From NCBI GenBank assembly GCA_016717225.1, contig JADKGB010000011.1, forward strand, positions 62,001-126,000: a stretch of 64,000 nucleotides of DNA, read 5' to 3'. Position 1 is the stretch's first letter; every line of letters starts with the position of its first letter. Origin of the DNA: Flavobacteriales bacterium (GTDB lineage: Bacteria > Bacteroidota > Bacteroidia > Flavobacteriales_F > PHOS-HE28). Positions 18,134 to 26,477 of the stretch are shown here, one piece after another. The notes under the pieces are model-generated. The model was given only the letters and a program-made list of their open reading frames with translations. It was not told where the DNA came from and made no database searches. The position numbers were made by a program, and so were the translations under genes.

Positions 18134-19213
18134 TCATTTCAGGATCAATCGGCCCTGAGCAAGGCGCTTCGTCCCGGCACCGATCAGGAACTGATATTCA
18201 CCTGATGGCAGGCCCTGTCTGTCCAACATGATCCGATCGGTCGCACCGAAACGTATTTCCCTGACGGTTTGCCCGAAAGCGTTGAACAGAAAGAACGAGA
18301 CCTCTGCCCATTGTGGGTTCGGGAACCTGATGGCTGCCCGGTCCGTGACAGGATCCGGAATCACCGAGGCTTGCGGAAGTTGACGTATTTCGGACTCCGC
18401 TTGGCCGAGTATAACCCCGTTCTCATTCGTTTTGATCAGATACATGTCGTTCGATCCCGCTCCAATGCTGGCCGTGAAACCCACAATGGCATAGCCACCA
18501 TCATCTGTCAGTTCGATACCAGTGCCTTGGCCTGGGGCGTCGGTCCACGTCGTGTCGCCAGGGCGTCCATTTCACAAGACGGGACATTTCCGTTGTCCGG
18601 AACGCATAGGCGGGGTCTACGGATCTCGTAGCCCTCGTCGGCCCCACCCTCGCCATCAAGGATATTCGACCACAAGACCGTCCCGTCCGCGTTGGTTCTG
18701 ATCACCTCATACTTGTTACCTCCGAAGCTGGTGGTGGCGCCCAAGAGGATGTAGCCACCATCCGAGGTCTCTTCTGCGGAGAACCCGCCGTCGAAACCGG
18801 TCCCACCATACCGTTTGGTCCAAAGCGTGTCACCGGCATTGTCGATCTTCAAGAGGTAGTGGTCGCTCGGAAGGCCGAGGTTGAAACTGAAGCCCCCGGA
18901 TCCATAGAGGACGAAACCGCCATCTGAGGTGTTGGAAATATCAGTTGCCTGATCGGAAAGCGCCACTGTGCCTTCAAACGTGCCATAGGTCCGCTCCAGC
19001 CAGGCACATGTCGTTTGTGGCGAAACGCAGTTTTCGGGCCCGACGAACCGCGCAGGCGGTCGTTCGTTTGCGCGTCCAGGCGTGTCGGCAATTCGCTCGT
19101 CCGGCGGGGGGGGGGGGGGGGGGGGCCCCCGCGGCGACGCGGGCGGGCCGGCATGCGATGCAATAGCCAAGAACAACTGCCGGAACCAGCCGCTGACAGC
19201 GAACGATCCTCAC
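18134..19213 (-). pseudogene. T9SS type A cargo, interrupted by a poly-G tract and a frameshift
   Basis: Remains of a secreted protein with repeated SDGGFVLYG / SDGGYILLG / DDGGYAIVG motifs, as in propeller-like T9SS cargo with a type A sorting domain at the end (FFLFNAFGQTV, GEYQFLIGAG). The signal peptide starts at the GTG at 19213 (MRIVRCQRLVPAVVLG). It is out of frame with the body because of a 20-G run at 19106-19125; one G fewer would join them. A second shift near 18570 separates the body from the C-terminus. It starts 1 base after the DUF3098 stop. Function unknown. Confidence 0.65.
19106..19130. repeat. 20-G homopolymer followed by five C
   Basis: G at 19106-19125 then C at 19126-19130, inside the T9SS cargo gene just after the signal peptide. 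It is either a slippage (phase-variation) site or an assembly artefact. Confidence 0.95.
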
Positions 19214-19214
19214 T

Positions 19215-19460
19215 TTATGCTTCCTGGTTCGGCTTCTTCATGATGGCATACACAACGAACATGTAGCCGATAAGACAAACGATCGGTGCGACTGTAATGC
19301 GTCGTGCGCTGAAGATCTCCTTCGGGTCGAACACGTTCGGATCACCACTGCCGCCACCGGCCATAAGGATGTACCCGATGATCACGATACCGATGCCGAT
19401 GAGCAACAGTCTGTAGTTCGTGCGTGTGAATGCCAGTTCGTTCTCGCGTGCGTCGGCCAT
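19215..19460 (-). CDS. DUF3098 domain membrane protein
   Basis: An 81-residue protein with two transmembrane helices (about residues 17-33 and 57-74) and the FDPKEIFSARR segment typical of DUF3098 proteins, which in Bacteroidota usually follow ftsX and precede uppP-truB, as here. The role is unknown; the conserved position suggests a link with envelope division. The start is the ATG at 19460, 2 bases after the ftsX stop. A longer in-frame reading up to 19952 lies inside ftsX and is spurious. Confidence 0.88.
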   Translation of the reverse strand: MADARENELAFTRTNYRLLLIGIGIVIIGYILMAGGGSGDPNVFDPKEIFSARRITVAPIVCLIGYMFVVYAIMKKPNQEA

Positions 19461-19462
19461 GT

Positions 19463-20338
19463 TCAACTCCAGTTCAATTCGTCCGTGTTCATGCGAAGGT
19501 AGCGGCGCACAGCGAACCAAGTGGACAGCAAAGAAAGGACAAGACCGGCCACTACCACACCGGCCAGGAGCAAAGCCAAGGGAACCGGTTGAACCAAGGT
19601 GCGCAGGTCGGGTTGGAAATGGATGAGCAATTGGATCACCCCTACCAATAGCCCAATGGCCAGCACAGCCGCGATCATCCCTTGCCATAGACTGCGGCCG
19701 AGAAAGGGTTTTTTGATGAACCAACTGGTAGCACCTACCAAGTGCATGGTGCGGATCAGGAAACGCTTGCTGTAGATCGCCAGGCGGATCGTGTTGTTGA
19801 TCAGGGCAACAGCGATAACCAATAGCAGCGCACTGAAGCCGAGCAGCACCCACCGGATCTTGCCCATATTGGCGTCGATGTTCTCCACCACCATGGGGTT
19901 GTATTTCACCTCCTGCACATGGCTGTCCTGCCGAAGGTGTTCGGCGATCCATTTCAAACTGTCGGCACTGGCGAATTCCTCTTTCAGGTTCAGTTCGATG
20001 GATGGCAAGAGCGGGTTCGCACCCAAGACACCGAGGAAGTCCTCGCCCATGTCGGTTTTCAATTGTTCGGCAGCTTCATCCGCGGTCACATAGCGTGTTT
20101 CACGCGTAAACGCTTCGAGATCGAGCTTCTTCCGGAACTTCATCACGTCCACTTCCTTCATGTCACGCTTCAGGTAGAGGTCCACCTTCACGTTCTCCTT
20201 GAAATAGCGTTCCATCTGCCGTGCGTTCAGCAACATGAAGCCCAGCATGCCGAGCATGAACAACACCAATGTGATGCCGATAACCGTGCCTACGCTGCTG
20301 CTGCGCGTTCGTGCTTTGAAGTGGCGGTCTTCTCCCAT
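19463..20338 (-). CDS. ftsX: Cell division protein FtsX
   Basis: Permease-like partner of the ATPase FtsE; together they transmit division signals to periplasmic peptidoglycan hydrolases. A short basic N-terminus is followed by TM1 (about 20-40), a periplasmic domain (about 45-165), and three further helices (about 170-190, 215-240, 255-280) of the FtsX fold. 291 residues is normal. ftsE is not adjacent, which is common in this phylum. A TACATTCG box lies 7 bases upstream of the ATG. Confidence 0.93.
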   Translation of the reverse strand: MGEDRHFKARTRSSSVGTVIGITLVLFMLGMLGFMLLNARQMERYFKENVKVDLYLKRDMKEVDVMKFRKKLDLEAFTRETRYVTADEAAEQLKTDMGEDFLGVLGANPLLPSIELNLKEEFASADSLKWIAEHLRQDSHVQEVKYNPMVVENIDANMGKIRWVLLGFSALLLVIAVALINNTIRLAIYSKRFLIRTMHLVGATSWFIKKPFLGRSLWQGMIAAVLAIGLLVGVIQLLIHFQPDLRTLVQPVPLALLLAGVVVAGLVLSLLSTWFAVRRYLRMNTDELNWS

Positions 20339-20345
20339 CAGGGGG

Positions 20346-20353
20346 CGAATGTA
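20346..20353 (-). promoter_or_regulatory. TACATTCG, -7-like promoter box for ftsX
   Basis: Seven of eight match to TAnnTTTG, 7 bases before the ftsX ATG. Confidence 0.35.
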
Positions 20354-20440
20354 TCCGGCCCTGTGGACCGCTAACAGGAGGCTGGCACCTCTTCGTTAAC
20401 AGCGCCTGTGGAGATCCGGTGCAGGGGGGAGCTTCGGGCC

Positions 20441-20448
20441 TATTTTCG
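20441..20448 (+). promoter_or_regulatory. TATTTTCG, -7-like promoter box for leuS
   Basis: Seven of eight match to TAnnTTTG, 17 bases before the leuS ATG. Confidence 0.4.
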
Positions 20449-20465
20449 CGGCTTCAGCAAAAGAA

Positions 20466-23429
20466 ATGGCCTACGAGCACAAGCGGATCGAAGAGAAGTG
20501 GCGAAAGCACTGGAAGGACGCAAAGACCTACCGGGTCGAGAACGACCCCCAGAAGCCCAAGTTCTATGCGCTCGACATGTTCCCGTACCCCAGTGGTGCT
20601 GGCTTGCACGTGGGCCATCCGTTGGGGTACATCGCCAGTGACATCGTTTCTCGTTACAAGCGCCACAAGGGCTTCAATGTGCTGCATCCCATGGGCTACG
20701 ACAGCTTTGGGTTGCCCGCCGAGCAGTACGCCATCCAGACCGGTCAGCATCCCGCGAAGACCACCGAGGTGAACATCGCCCGGTACCGCGAACAACTGGA
20801 CAACATCGGTTTCAGTTTCGATTGGAGCCGTGAAGTGCGCACCAGCGACCCCAGCTATTACAAGTGGACGCAGTGGATCTTTCTGCAACTCTTTGGCAGC
20901 TGGTACGATCACGAACAGGACAAGGCCAGGCCGATCGGTGAGTTGATCGAGCGATTCGAAAAGCATGGCTGGAATGGCGGCGATGGCTCGGCGATCACCG
21001 GTAACGAAGAACTGGATCCGTTGGTGGAGTTCAGTCATACGGATTGGGCCACCTTCAGCGAAAAGCACCAGCAACAGATCCTCTTGCGGTTCCGCTTGGC
21101 ATACTTGAGCGAGGCTTGGGTGAACTGGTGTCCTGCATTAGGCACTGTGCTCGCCAACGACGAAGTGAAAGATGGTGTAAGCGAGCGCGGCGGCCATCCT
21201 GTGGAGCGCAAACGCATGCCCCAATGGAGTATGCGGATGACCGCGTACGCGCAACGGCTGCTCGATGGGCTTGACCCCGTGTCAAGCCCGGGGCTGGATT
21301 GGAGCGAGAGCATCAAAGAGGCGCAACGCAACTGGATCGGCAGGAGCGAGGGGGCCTTGATCCGCTTTGCACTCAGCGCAGGAACCGGAGTAGTGGAAGT
21401 CTTCACCACCCGCCCCGACACCATCTTCGGCGTAAGCTTCGTTACCCTCGCCCCGGAGCATGAACTGATCGAAAAGATCACGCCGCCCGAGCGTATGGCG
21501 GAAGTAATGGCCTACGTAACACAGGCCAAGAACCGCAGTGAACGCGAGCGCCTTACGGAGGTGAAACGCGTGAGCGGTGTGTTCACTGGGGCCTACGTGA
21601 AGCACCCGTTCACGCACATGGACATCCCCGTGTGGGTGGGCGACTACGTGCTCGGCGGTTATGGCACCGGCGCGGTGATGGCTGTGCCCGCAGGTGATCA
21701 GCGCGATTGGAATTTCGCATCACACTTCAACATTCCGTTCACCGCCGTTACCGAGAACTGGGACATCTCCAAAGGCGCCGACGAAAGCAAAGAAGCCACG
21801 CTCACGAACAGCGTTTTCCTGAACGGGATGAAAGTGGCCGATGCGATCCCACGTGCTATTGATGAATTGATCGCGAAGAACGCTGGTGAGCGCCGGATCA
21901 ACTTCCGCCTACGTGATGCCGCATTCGGCCGCCAGCGTTACTGGGGCGAACCGATCCCCATCTACTACAAGGACGGCATTCCCTACCCGCTGCCGGAAAG
22001 CGAACTACCCCTCGTGCTGCCGGAAGTCGACAAGTTCCTGCCCACCGAGGATGGCGAACCACCGCTGGCCCGCGCGACGAACTGGAACTACAACGGCCTG
22101 GCGTACGAGACGACGACGATGCCCGGTTGGGCCGGCAGCAGCTGGTACTTCCTGCGCTACATGGATCCGGGTAACGAAGGCCGCTTCGCTTCACCGGAAG
22201 CCATCAACTACTGGCAGCAAGTGGACCTGTATGTCGGCGGCAGCGAGCACGCCACCGGCCACCTGCTCTATTTCCGCTTCTGGACGAAGTTCCTGAAGGA
22301 CCGCGGTTGGATCAACTTCGATGAGCCCGCGAAGAAGTTGGTGAATCAAGGGATGATTCAGGGAGTTTCTGCATTAGTAGCAAGTGTTACACGAACGGAG
22401 TGGGAATCAAAGACGATTGTTATCGCCAACGAATCGATTGTGCTGGTGTCCAAGGGCATGGTTGATGATCTGAATAAACCAAAGACGATTGATTTGGTAC
22501 GCTCCCTTTTCGTTAGGCATCAGCCCGAAATCGAAGTCGCTAGTGCAGAATTGGTTCACATACATGGTGTGACTTGGCGCTACGTGCCAGTCGACAATGT
22601 GGACAGCGCTGATGCCGTTGTACTAGACAAAACTCTGACTTCCATAATGCCATGGGCAGATGGTCTTCCGATTGAAGCGGTGTTCGAGAATGGCAAGCTC
22701 GTCTGCAAGAGGGAGGTCGAGAAGATGTCGAAGTCAAAATGGAACGTCGTCAACCCCGACGACATCATCACCAAGTACGGAGCGGACACACTTCGCCTCT
22801 ACGAGATGTTCCTCGGCCCCATCGAGCAGAGCAAGCCATGGGATACCGCAGGCATTGAAGGCACCAGCCGATTCTTGAAGAAATTCTGGAACCTGTTCCA
22901 CACAGAATCGCGGAATCAGGAATCAGGAATTAGCGAATCGTTTATCGTATCAGAGGAAGCTCCATCCAAGGCCGAACTGAAGATCCTGCACGCCACCCTG
23001 AAAAAGGTGGAAGAGGACATTGAAAAAATGAGCTTCAACACCAGCGTTAGCCAGTTCATGATCGCCTGCAACGGCCTGCACGAGTTGAAGTGCAGCAAGC
23101 GCCAAGTGTTGGAGCCGCTCACCATCGCGCTTGCCCCATTTGCACCCCACATCGCCGAAGAACTGTGGAGTTTGCTCGGCCACAACACAAGTATCACAAC
23201 AGCCACTTGGCCGAAGTGGGATGCCCAATACCTTGTGGAGGACAATTTCAGCTATCCGATCAGTTTCAACGGAAAGACGCGCATGCAATTGGAATTCCCC
23301 ACTGCCCTGAGCAAAGAGGAGGTAGAAGCCCAAGTGTTGGCTAACCCGGAAGTGCAGCAGCGCCTCGAGGGTAAAGCGCCCAAAAAGGTGATCGTGGTCC
23401 CAAAGCGCATTGTCAATATCGTTCTATAA
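20466..23429 (+). CDS. leuS: Leucyl-tRNA synthetase
   Basis: Charges tRNA-Leu. The class I HIGH motif is HVGH at residues 48-51 (FPYPSGAGLHVGHPLGY). The editing domain includes TTRPDTIFGVSF and GTGAVMAVPAGDQRDW. KMSKS is intact near residue 753. The anticodon-binding domain ends KRIVNIVL. At 987 residues it is long because of an insert (about residues 630-740) between the catalytic core and KMSKS, a known feature of Bacteroidota LeuS. This insert's DNA (about 22345-22720) is visibly richer in A/T-ending codons than the rest of the gene. Confidence 0.97.
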   Translation: MAYEHKRIEEKWRKHWKDAKTYRVENDPQKPKFYALDMFPYPSGAGLHVGHPLGYIASDIVSRYKRHKGFNVLHPMGYDSFGLPAEQYAIQTGQHPAKTTEVNIARYREQLDNIGFSFDWSREVRTSDPSYYKWTQWIFLQLFGSWYDHEQDKARPIGELIERFEKHGWNGGDGSAITGNEELDPLVEFSHTDWATFSEKHQQQILLRFRLAYLSEAWVNWCPALGTVLANDEVKDGVSERGGHPVERKRMPQWSMRMTAYAQRLLDGLDPVSSPGLDWSESIKEAQRNWIGRSEGALIRFALSAGTGVVEVFTTRPDTIFGVSFVTLAPEHELIEKITPPERMAEVMAYVTQAKNRSERERLTEVKRVSGVFTGAYVKHPFTHMDIPVWVGDYVLGGYGTGAVMAVPAGDQRDWNFASHFNIPFTAVTENWDISKGADESKEATLTNSVFLNGMKVADAIPRAIDELIAKNAGERRINFRLRDAAFGRQRYWGEPIPIYYKDGIPYPLPESELPLVLPEVDKFLPTEDGEPPLARATNWNYNGLAYETTTMPGWAGSSWYFLRYMDPGNEGRFASPEAINYWQQVDLYVGGSEHATGHLLYFRFWTKFLKDRGWINFDEPAKKLVNQGMIQGVSALVASVTRTEWESKTIVIANESIVLVSKGMVDDLNKPKTIDLVRSLFVRHQPEIEVASAELVHIHGVTWRYVPVDNVDSADAVVLDKTLTSIMPWADGLPIEAVFENGKLVCKREVEKMSKSKWNVVNPDDIITKYGADTLRLYEMFLGPIEQSKPWDTAGIEGTSRFLKKFWNLFHTESRNQESGISESFIVSEEAPSKAELKILHATLKKVEEDIEKMSFNTSVSQFMIACNGLHELKCSKRQVLEPLTIALAPFAPHIAEELWSLLGHNTSITTATWPKWDAQYLVEDNFSYPISFNGKTRMQLEFPTALSKEEVEAQVLANPEVQQRLEGKAPKKVIVVPKRIVNIVL

Positions 23430-23446
23430 TCGTGGTGCAGCTTCAA

Positions 23447-23580
23447 GCTACAAGCCACAGGCCGCAGGCTTTTGCGCTGATGTCCGCGAAAGACGAGTTG
23501 CGACAGTGGGGTTACTCTGTGTCGGTCCAAAGCGCTGCCCCTGCGGCTTCTCCATCAGAGCCTATGGCCTGTGGCATAAA
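23447..23580. repeat. Imperfect inverted repeat after leuS
   Basis: The arms contain GCCACAGGCCGCAGGCT (left, near 23452) and AGCCTATGGCCTGTGGC (right, near 23562), about 16 of 19 positions complementary, with a spacer of about 90 bases. The gap holds no gene I can support; the open frame through it is an extension of the DUF3108 gene. Confidence 0.6.
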
Positions 23581-23629
23581 GCCTGCGGCAGATCATAACT
23601 TCCGGTACGGCATTTGCAATTGGAAGGAT

Positions 23630-24451
23630 ATGGCACGCAAATCATTCTTCGCCATTCTGGGCGCCAGCATCTTATCCATTGGTTTTGCCCAAGGCAAGCA
23701 CCAAGGCCAAGCAGCCGAAGGTTCGGAAGGGCTGTTGCCTCTCCGCTCTATCCAGCACAATGCTTTTCAGGTCGGGGAGAAACTGGAGTACGTCCTGCAC
23801 TACGGCTTTATGAACGCTGGTGTGGCCACGGTGTCCTTGAAGGAAAGCCCGGTGGACATGCTCGGTCGCAAAGTGCTCTATGCTTCGGCCGAGGGCCATA
23901 GTGCAGGTGCGTTCAAGGCGTTCTACAAAGTGAATGACCTGTATGAGTCGCGCTTCGACAAGGACGGCGTGTTCCCTTGGGTCTTCACGCGCCGTTGCGA
24001 TGAAGGCGGCTACATCATCAACCAGGATTACACCTTTCTGCAACATCGCCATCAGGTTTCAACGCAAGACAAAAAACAGTTCAGCGTGCCCGCCAATGTG
24101 CAGGACATGATCAGTGCGTTCTACTACGCTCGCACGTGGGATCTGAGCAATGTGCAACCCGGACAGGAGTTCACGATGGACGTTTTCATCGATAATGAGA
24201 TCTGGCCTTTGCGCATGCGATTCATTGAGAAGGAGACGATCAAGATCCGCAACGGCAAATACCGCTGTCTCAAGTTCCAGCCTCTCGTGCAAAAAGGGCG
24301 GATCTTCAAGAGCAACGATGACCTTAATGTGTGGATCACGGATGACCCCAACCGGATACCCGTGCTCGTCCAGGCCAAGATCCTCGTTGGTTCCATCAAA
24401 ATGGAATTGAGCGGATACAGCGGATTGGCCAATGCGATCGCGCGGGAATAA
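23630..24451 (+). CDS. DUF3108 domain protein
   Basis: Exported protein (273 residues; signal peptide about 1-20, KSFFAILGASILSIGFAQG). DUF3108 is a predicted beta-sheet periplasmic domain of unknown role, recognised here from GEKLEYVLHYGFMNAG, YKVNDLYESRFDK and the C-terminal WITDDPNRIPVLVQAKI followed by GSIKMEL. The start at 23630 is chosen because it begins the signal peptide; the frame stays open upstream through a repeat region with no family similarity. A hairpin terminator follows. Confidence 0.9.
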   Translation: MARKSFFAILGASILSIGFAQGKHQGQAAEGSEGLLPLRSIQHNAFQVGEKLEYVLHYGFMNAGVATVSLKESPVDMLGRKVLYASAEGHSAGAFKAFYKVNDLYESRFDKDGVFPWVFTRRCDEGGYIINQDYTFLQHRHQVSTQDKKQFSVPANVQDMISAFYYARTWDLSNVQPGQEFTMDVFIDNEIWPLRMRFIEKETIKIRNGKYRCLKFQPLVQKGRIFKSNDDLNVWITDDPNRIPVLVQAKILVGSIKMELSGYSGLANAIARE

Positions 24452-24480
24452 GGCCACATCGTGTTGTTGAAAGGATCTTG

Positions 24481-24508
24481 AAGCCCCGGCCGTTACGTTC
24501 CGGGGCTT
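24481..24508 (+). terminator. Hairpin terminator after the DUF3108 gene
   Basis: Perfect 9-bp stem AAGCCCCGG / CCGGGGCTT around a 10-base loop, followed by a T-containing tail (CGGCATTTCTT). It ends 17 bases before the M23 peptidase ATG and excludes the upstream ATG at 24478 as a start. Confidence 0.65.
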
Positions 24509-24525
24509 CGGCATTTCTTGCAGGC

Positions 24526-25812
24526 ATGGGGGGGAAACAGAAGTGGGCGCTGATCGGTCTCGGACTTGCGGCGTTGGCAGGGGCATACGTGTATGTGGGC
24601 GTGGATGTGCGCCCACATGAGGAATACGTGCCGGATCCGCTGGCAACGGTGGTGGAGGATACCATTCCGGACAGCCCGAGCGCGTACGGCATTCCGCTGG
24701 AAGGGTTCATCATCGAACGTGGGCAAGTGAAGAAGGGGCAAACCTTCAGTGACCTTCTGGCGCCGCATGGCATCGGAGCCACCGAAGTGGATAGCTTGGT
24801 GAAGTTGGCCGCTCCCGTGTTCGACATTCACCGAATGCGAGCTGGACACCCATACGCACTGATCTTCACCGATGATTCATCCCGCGTTCCGGCCTTTTTC
24901 GTTTACGAGGCCGATCAAGTGGACCACGTCATTTTCACGTTGCGCCCACCTATGGATGTGCGTGTGGACAAGCGTCCTGTTCGCACGGAGCGAAAGAGTG
25001 TGAGCATTGCGGTAACCGGGGCGCTCTGGAACGATCTGGAAAAAGCCGGGGCCGATCCCGTATTGGCCCTCAAGCTCGGTGAGATCTTCCAGTGGACGCT
25101 CGATTTCTACAAGGACGTACAACCAGGCAACCGATTCACGTTCGTGTACCAGGAACATACCGTTGATGGCGAGCGCTACGGCCAGTCAGAACTGCTCGGT
25201 ATCCGATTCGAAGGCAGCACCACCAAAGAAGCGTTCCGTTTCACGAAAGACAGTACCGAAGCGCCGACCTACTATGACGCTGAAGGCAATAGTTTGCGAT
25301 TGGCGTTCCTGAAGGCCCCGCTCAAATTCAGTCGTGTCTCATCCGGATTCACCATGAAGAGGTTCCATCCGGTGCAACACAGGTGGAAGTCGCACCTGGG
25401 TACCGATTATGCGGCGCCCTATGGCACGCCCATTCTGGCCGTTGGCGATGGTGTTGTTGAGAAGGCTGGTTACACCGCTGGTAATGGGAATTACGTGAAG
25501 ATCCGCCACAACGGTGTGTACGAAACCCAATACCTGCATATGCGCAAGATCCTTGTGAAGCAAGGTCAGCAAGTGGAGCAAGGGCAAACGATCGGCGAGG
25601 TGGGAAGCACCGGTTTGGCAACGGGCCCGCACGTTTGTTTCCGGTTCTGGAAGAACGGAAAACAGGTGGATCATCGCCGCGAAGAATTGCCGAGCGCCGC
25701 TCCTCTCCCGCAAGAAGACCGCTTCTCCTTCGAGATGCACCGTGATCACCTGATGGCTCAAATGGAGCAGGCGGAAATGGAAGCTCAGCGCGTTAGTACC
25801 GCGACGTTCTAG
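24526..25812 (+). CDS. M23 family peptidoglycan endopeptidase
   Basis: Zinc metallopeptidase (lysostaphin/LytM type) that cuts peptidoglycan cross-links, held by one N-terminal membrane segment (about residues 6-24). The peptidase domain is near residues 290-390: HLGTDYAAPYGTP supplies the first zinc ligands (HxxxD) and TGPHVCFRFW the third (HxH replaced by HVCF). YLHM is also present, and a LysM/OapA-like linker region precedes it. The replaced second His of the HxH motif (Cys in HVC) is unusual and could reduce activity. An alternative ATG at 24478 lies inside the terminator hairpin. Converges with the next gene (4-base overlap). Confidence 0.88.
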   Translation: MGGKQKWALIGLGLAALAGAYVYVGVDVRPHEEYVPDPLATVVEDTIPDSPSAYGIPLEGFIIERGQVKKGQTFSDLLAPHGIGATEVDSLVKLAAPVFDIHRMRAGHPYALIFTDDSSRVPAFFVYEADQVDHVIFTLRPPMDVRVDKRPVRTERKSVSIAVTGALWNDLEKAGADPVLALKLGEIFQWTLDFYKDVQPGNRFTFVYQEHTVDGERYGQSELLGIRFEGSTTKEAFRFTKDSTEAPTYYDAEGNSLRLAFLKAPLKFSRVSSGFTMKRFHPVQHRWKSHLGTDYAAPYGTPILAVGDGVVEKAGYTAGNGNYVKIRHNGVYETQYLHMRKILVKQGQQVEQGQTIGEVGSTGLATGPHVCFRFWKNGKQVDHRREELPSAAPLPQEDRFSFEMHRDHLMAQMEQAEMEAQRVSTATF

Positions 25813-26477
25813 GTCGAGGCTAAGTGCGCGATGGATCGGTACGTGTGCGTTTCCACCACACCGGCGCCCGATTTTGTCAATGAGGCTTGAAGCAAAGCCT
25901 TGGCGAGCATAACACTGGGCATCGGTTTGTACGGTTCCAGCGGTCCGATCATCAATGGGTTCAGGACTTTTGCAACGGCAATACCGATACGCTCCCCCGC
26001 ACGGTTCTCCTTGCGCGGACCGGTGAGGATCGATGGCCGGAAGAGATGCAAATGGGGAAGCCCCATTACTTTCAACGCACCTTCGGTTTCTCCTTTCACA
26101 CGGGAATAGAAGACCCGGCTATTCGCGTCAGCGCCCATTGCGCTAACCATGCTGAAGCACCCGATATTGTTGCGTTTTGACCATTGCCCAAGGCCGATCA
26201 CGAGGTCTTTGTCCACATGAACGAACTTCTGTTTGTCGCCACCCACGTTGCGGATAGTCGTTCCGAGACAGCAGATCACAGCATCCACATGTTGATCGCG
26301 CAAGGCAGAAAGCAGATCGCCATCGCGTGCGACCCATTGTTCCAATTTGGGATCCTCCAAAGGGATCGGCTTCCGCACGACAACGACCACCCTCGAAACG
26401 CGGCGATCATCGAGCGCCTGTCGAAGTGTTTCTGAACCGATCAGACCGGTCGCGCCGGCGATCAGTAACGTACTCAA
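25809..26477 (-). CDS. NAD(P)-binding Rossmann-fold protein (atypical SDR)
   Basis: A 222-residue oxidoreductase-like protein with the N-terminal dinucleotide motif GATGLIGS (residues 8-15) and CCLGTTIRN, SMVSAMGAD and YSRVKGETE (a YxxxK-like pair). It resembles the YbjT/HTATIP2-type group. The substrate is unknown. It overlaps the upstream gene by 4 bases (ATGA), so the two are co-translated. Confidence 0.82.
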   Translation of the reverse strand: MSTLLIAGATGLIGSETLRQALDDRRVSRVVVVVRKPIPLEDPKLEQWVARDGDLLSALRDQHVDAVICCLGTTIRNVGGDKQKFVHVDKDLVIGLGQWSKRNNIGCFSMVSAMGADANSRVFYSRVKGETEGALKVMGLPHLHLFRPSILTGPRKENRAGERIGIAVAKVLNPLMIGPLEPYKPMPSVMLAKALLQASLTKSGAGVVETHTYRSIAHLAST

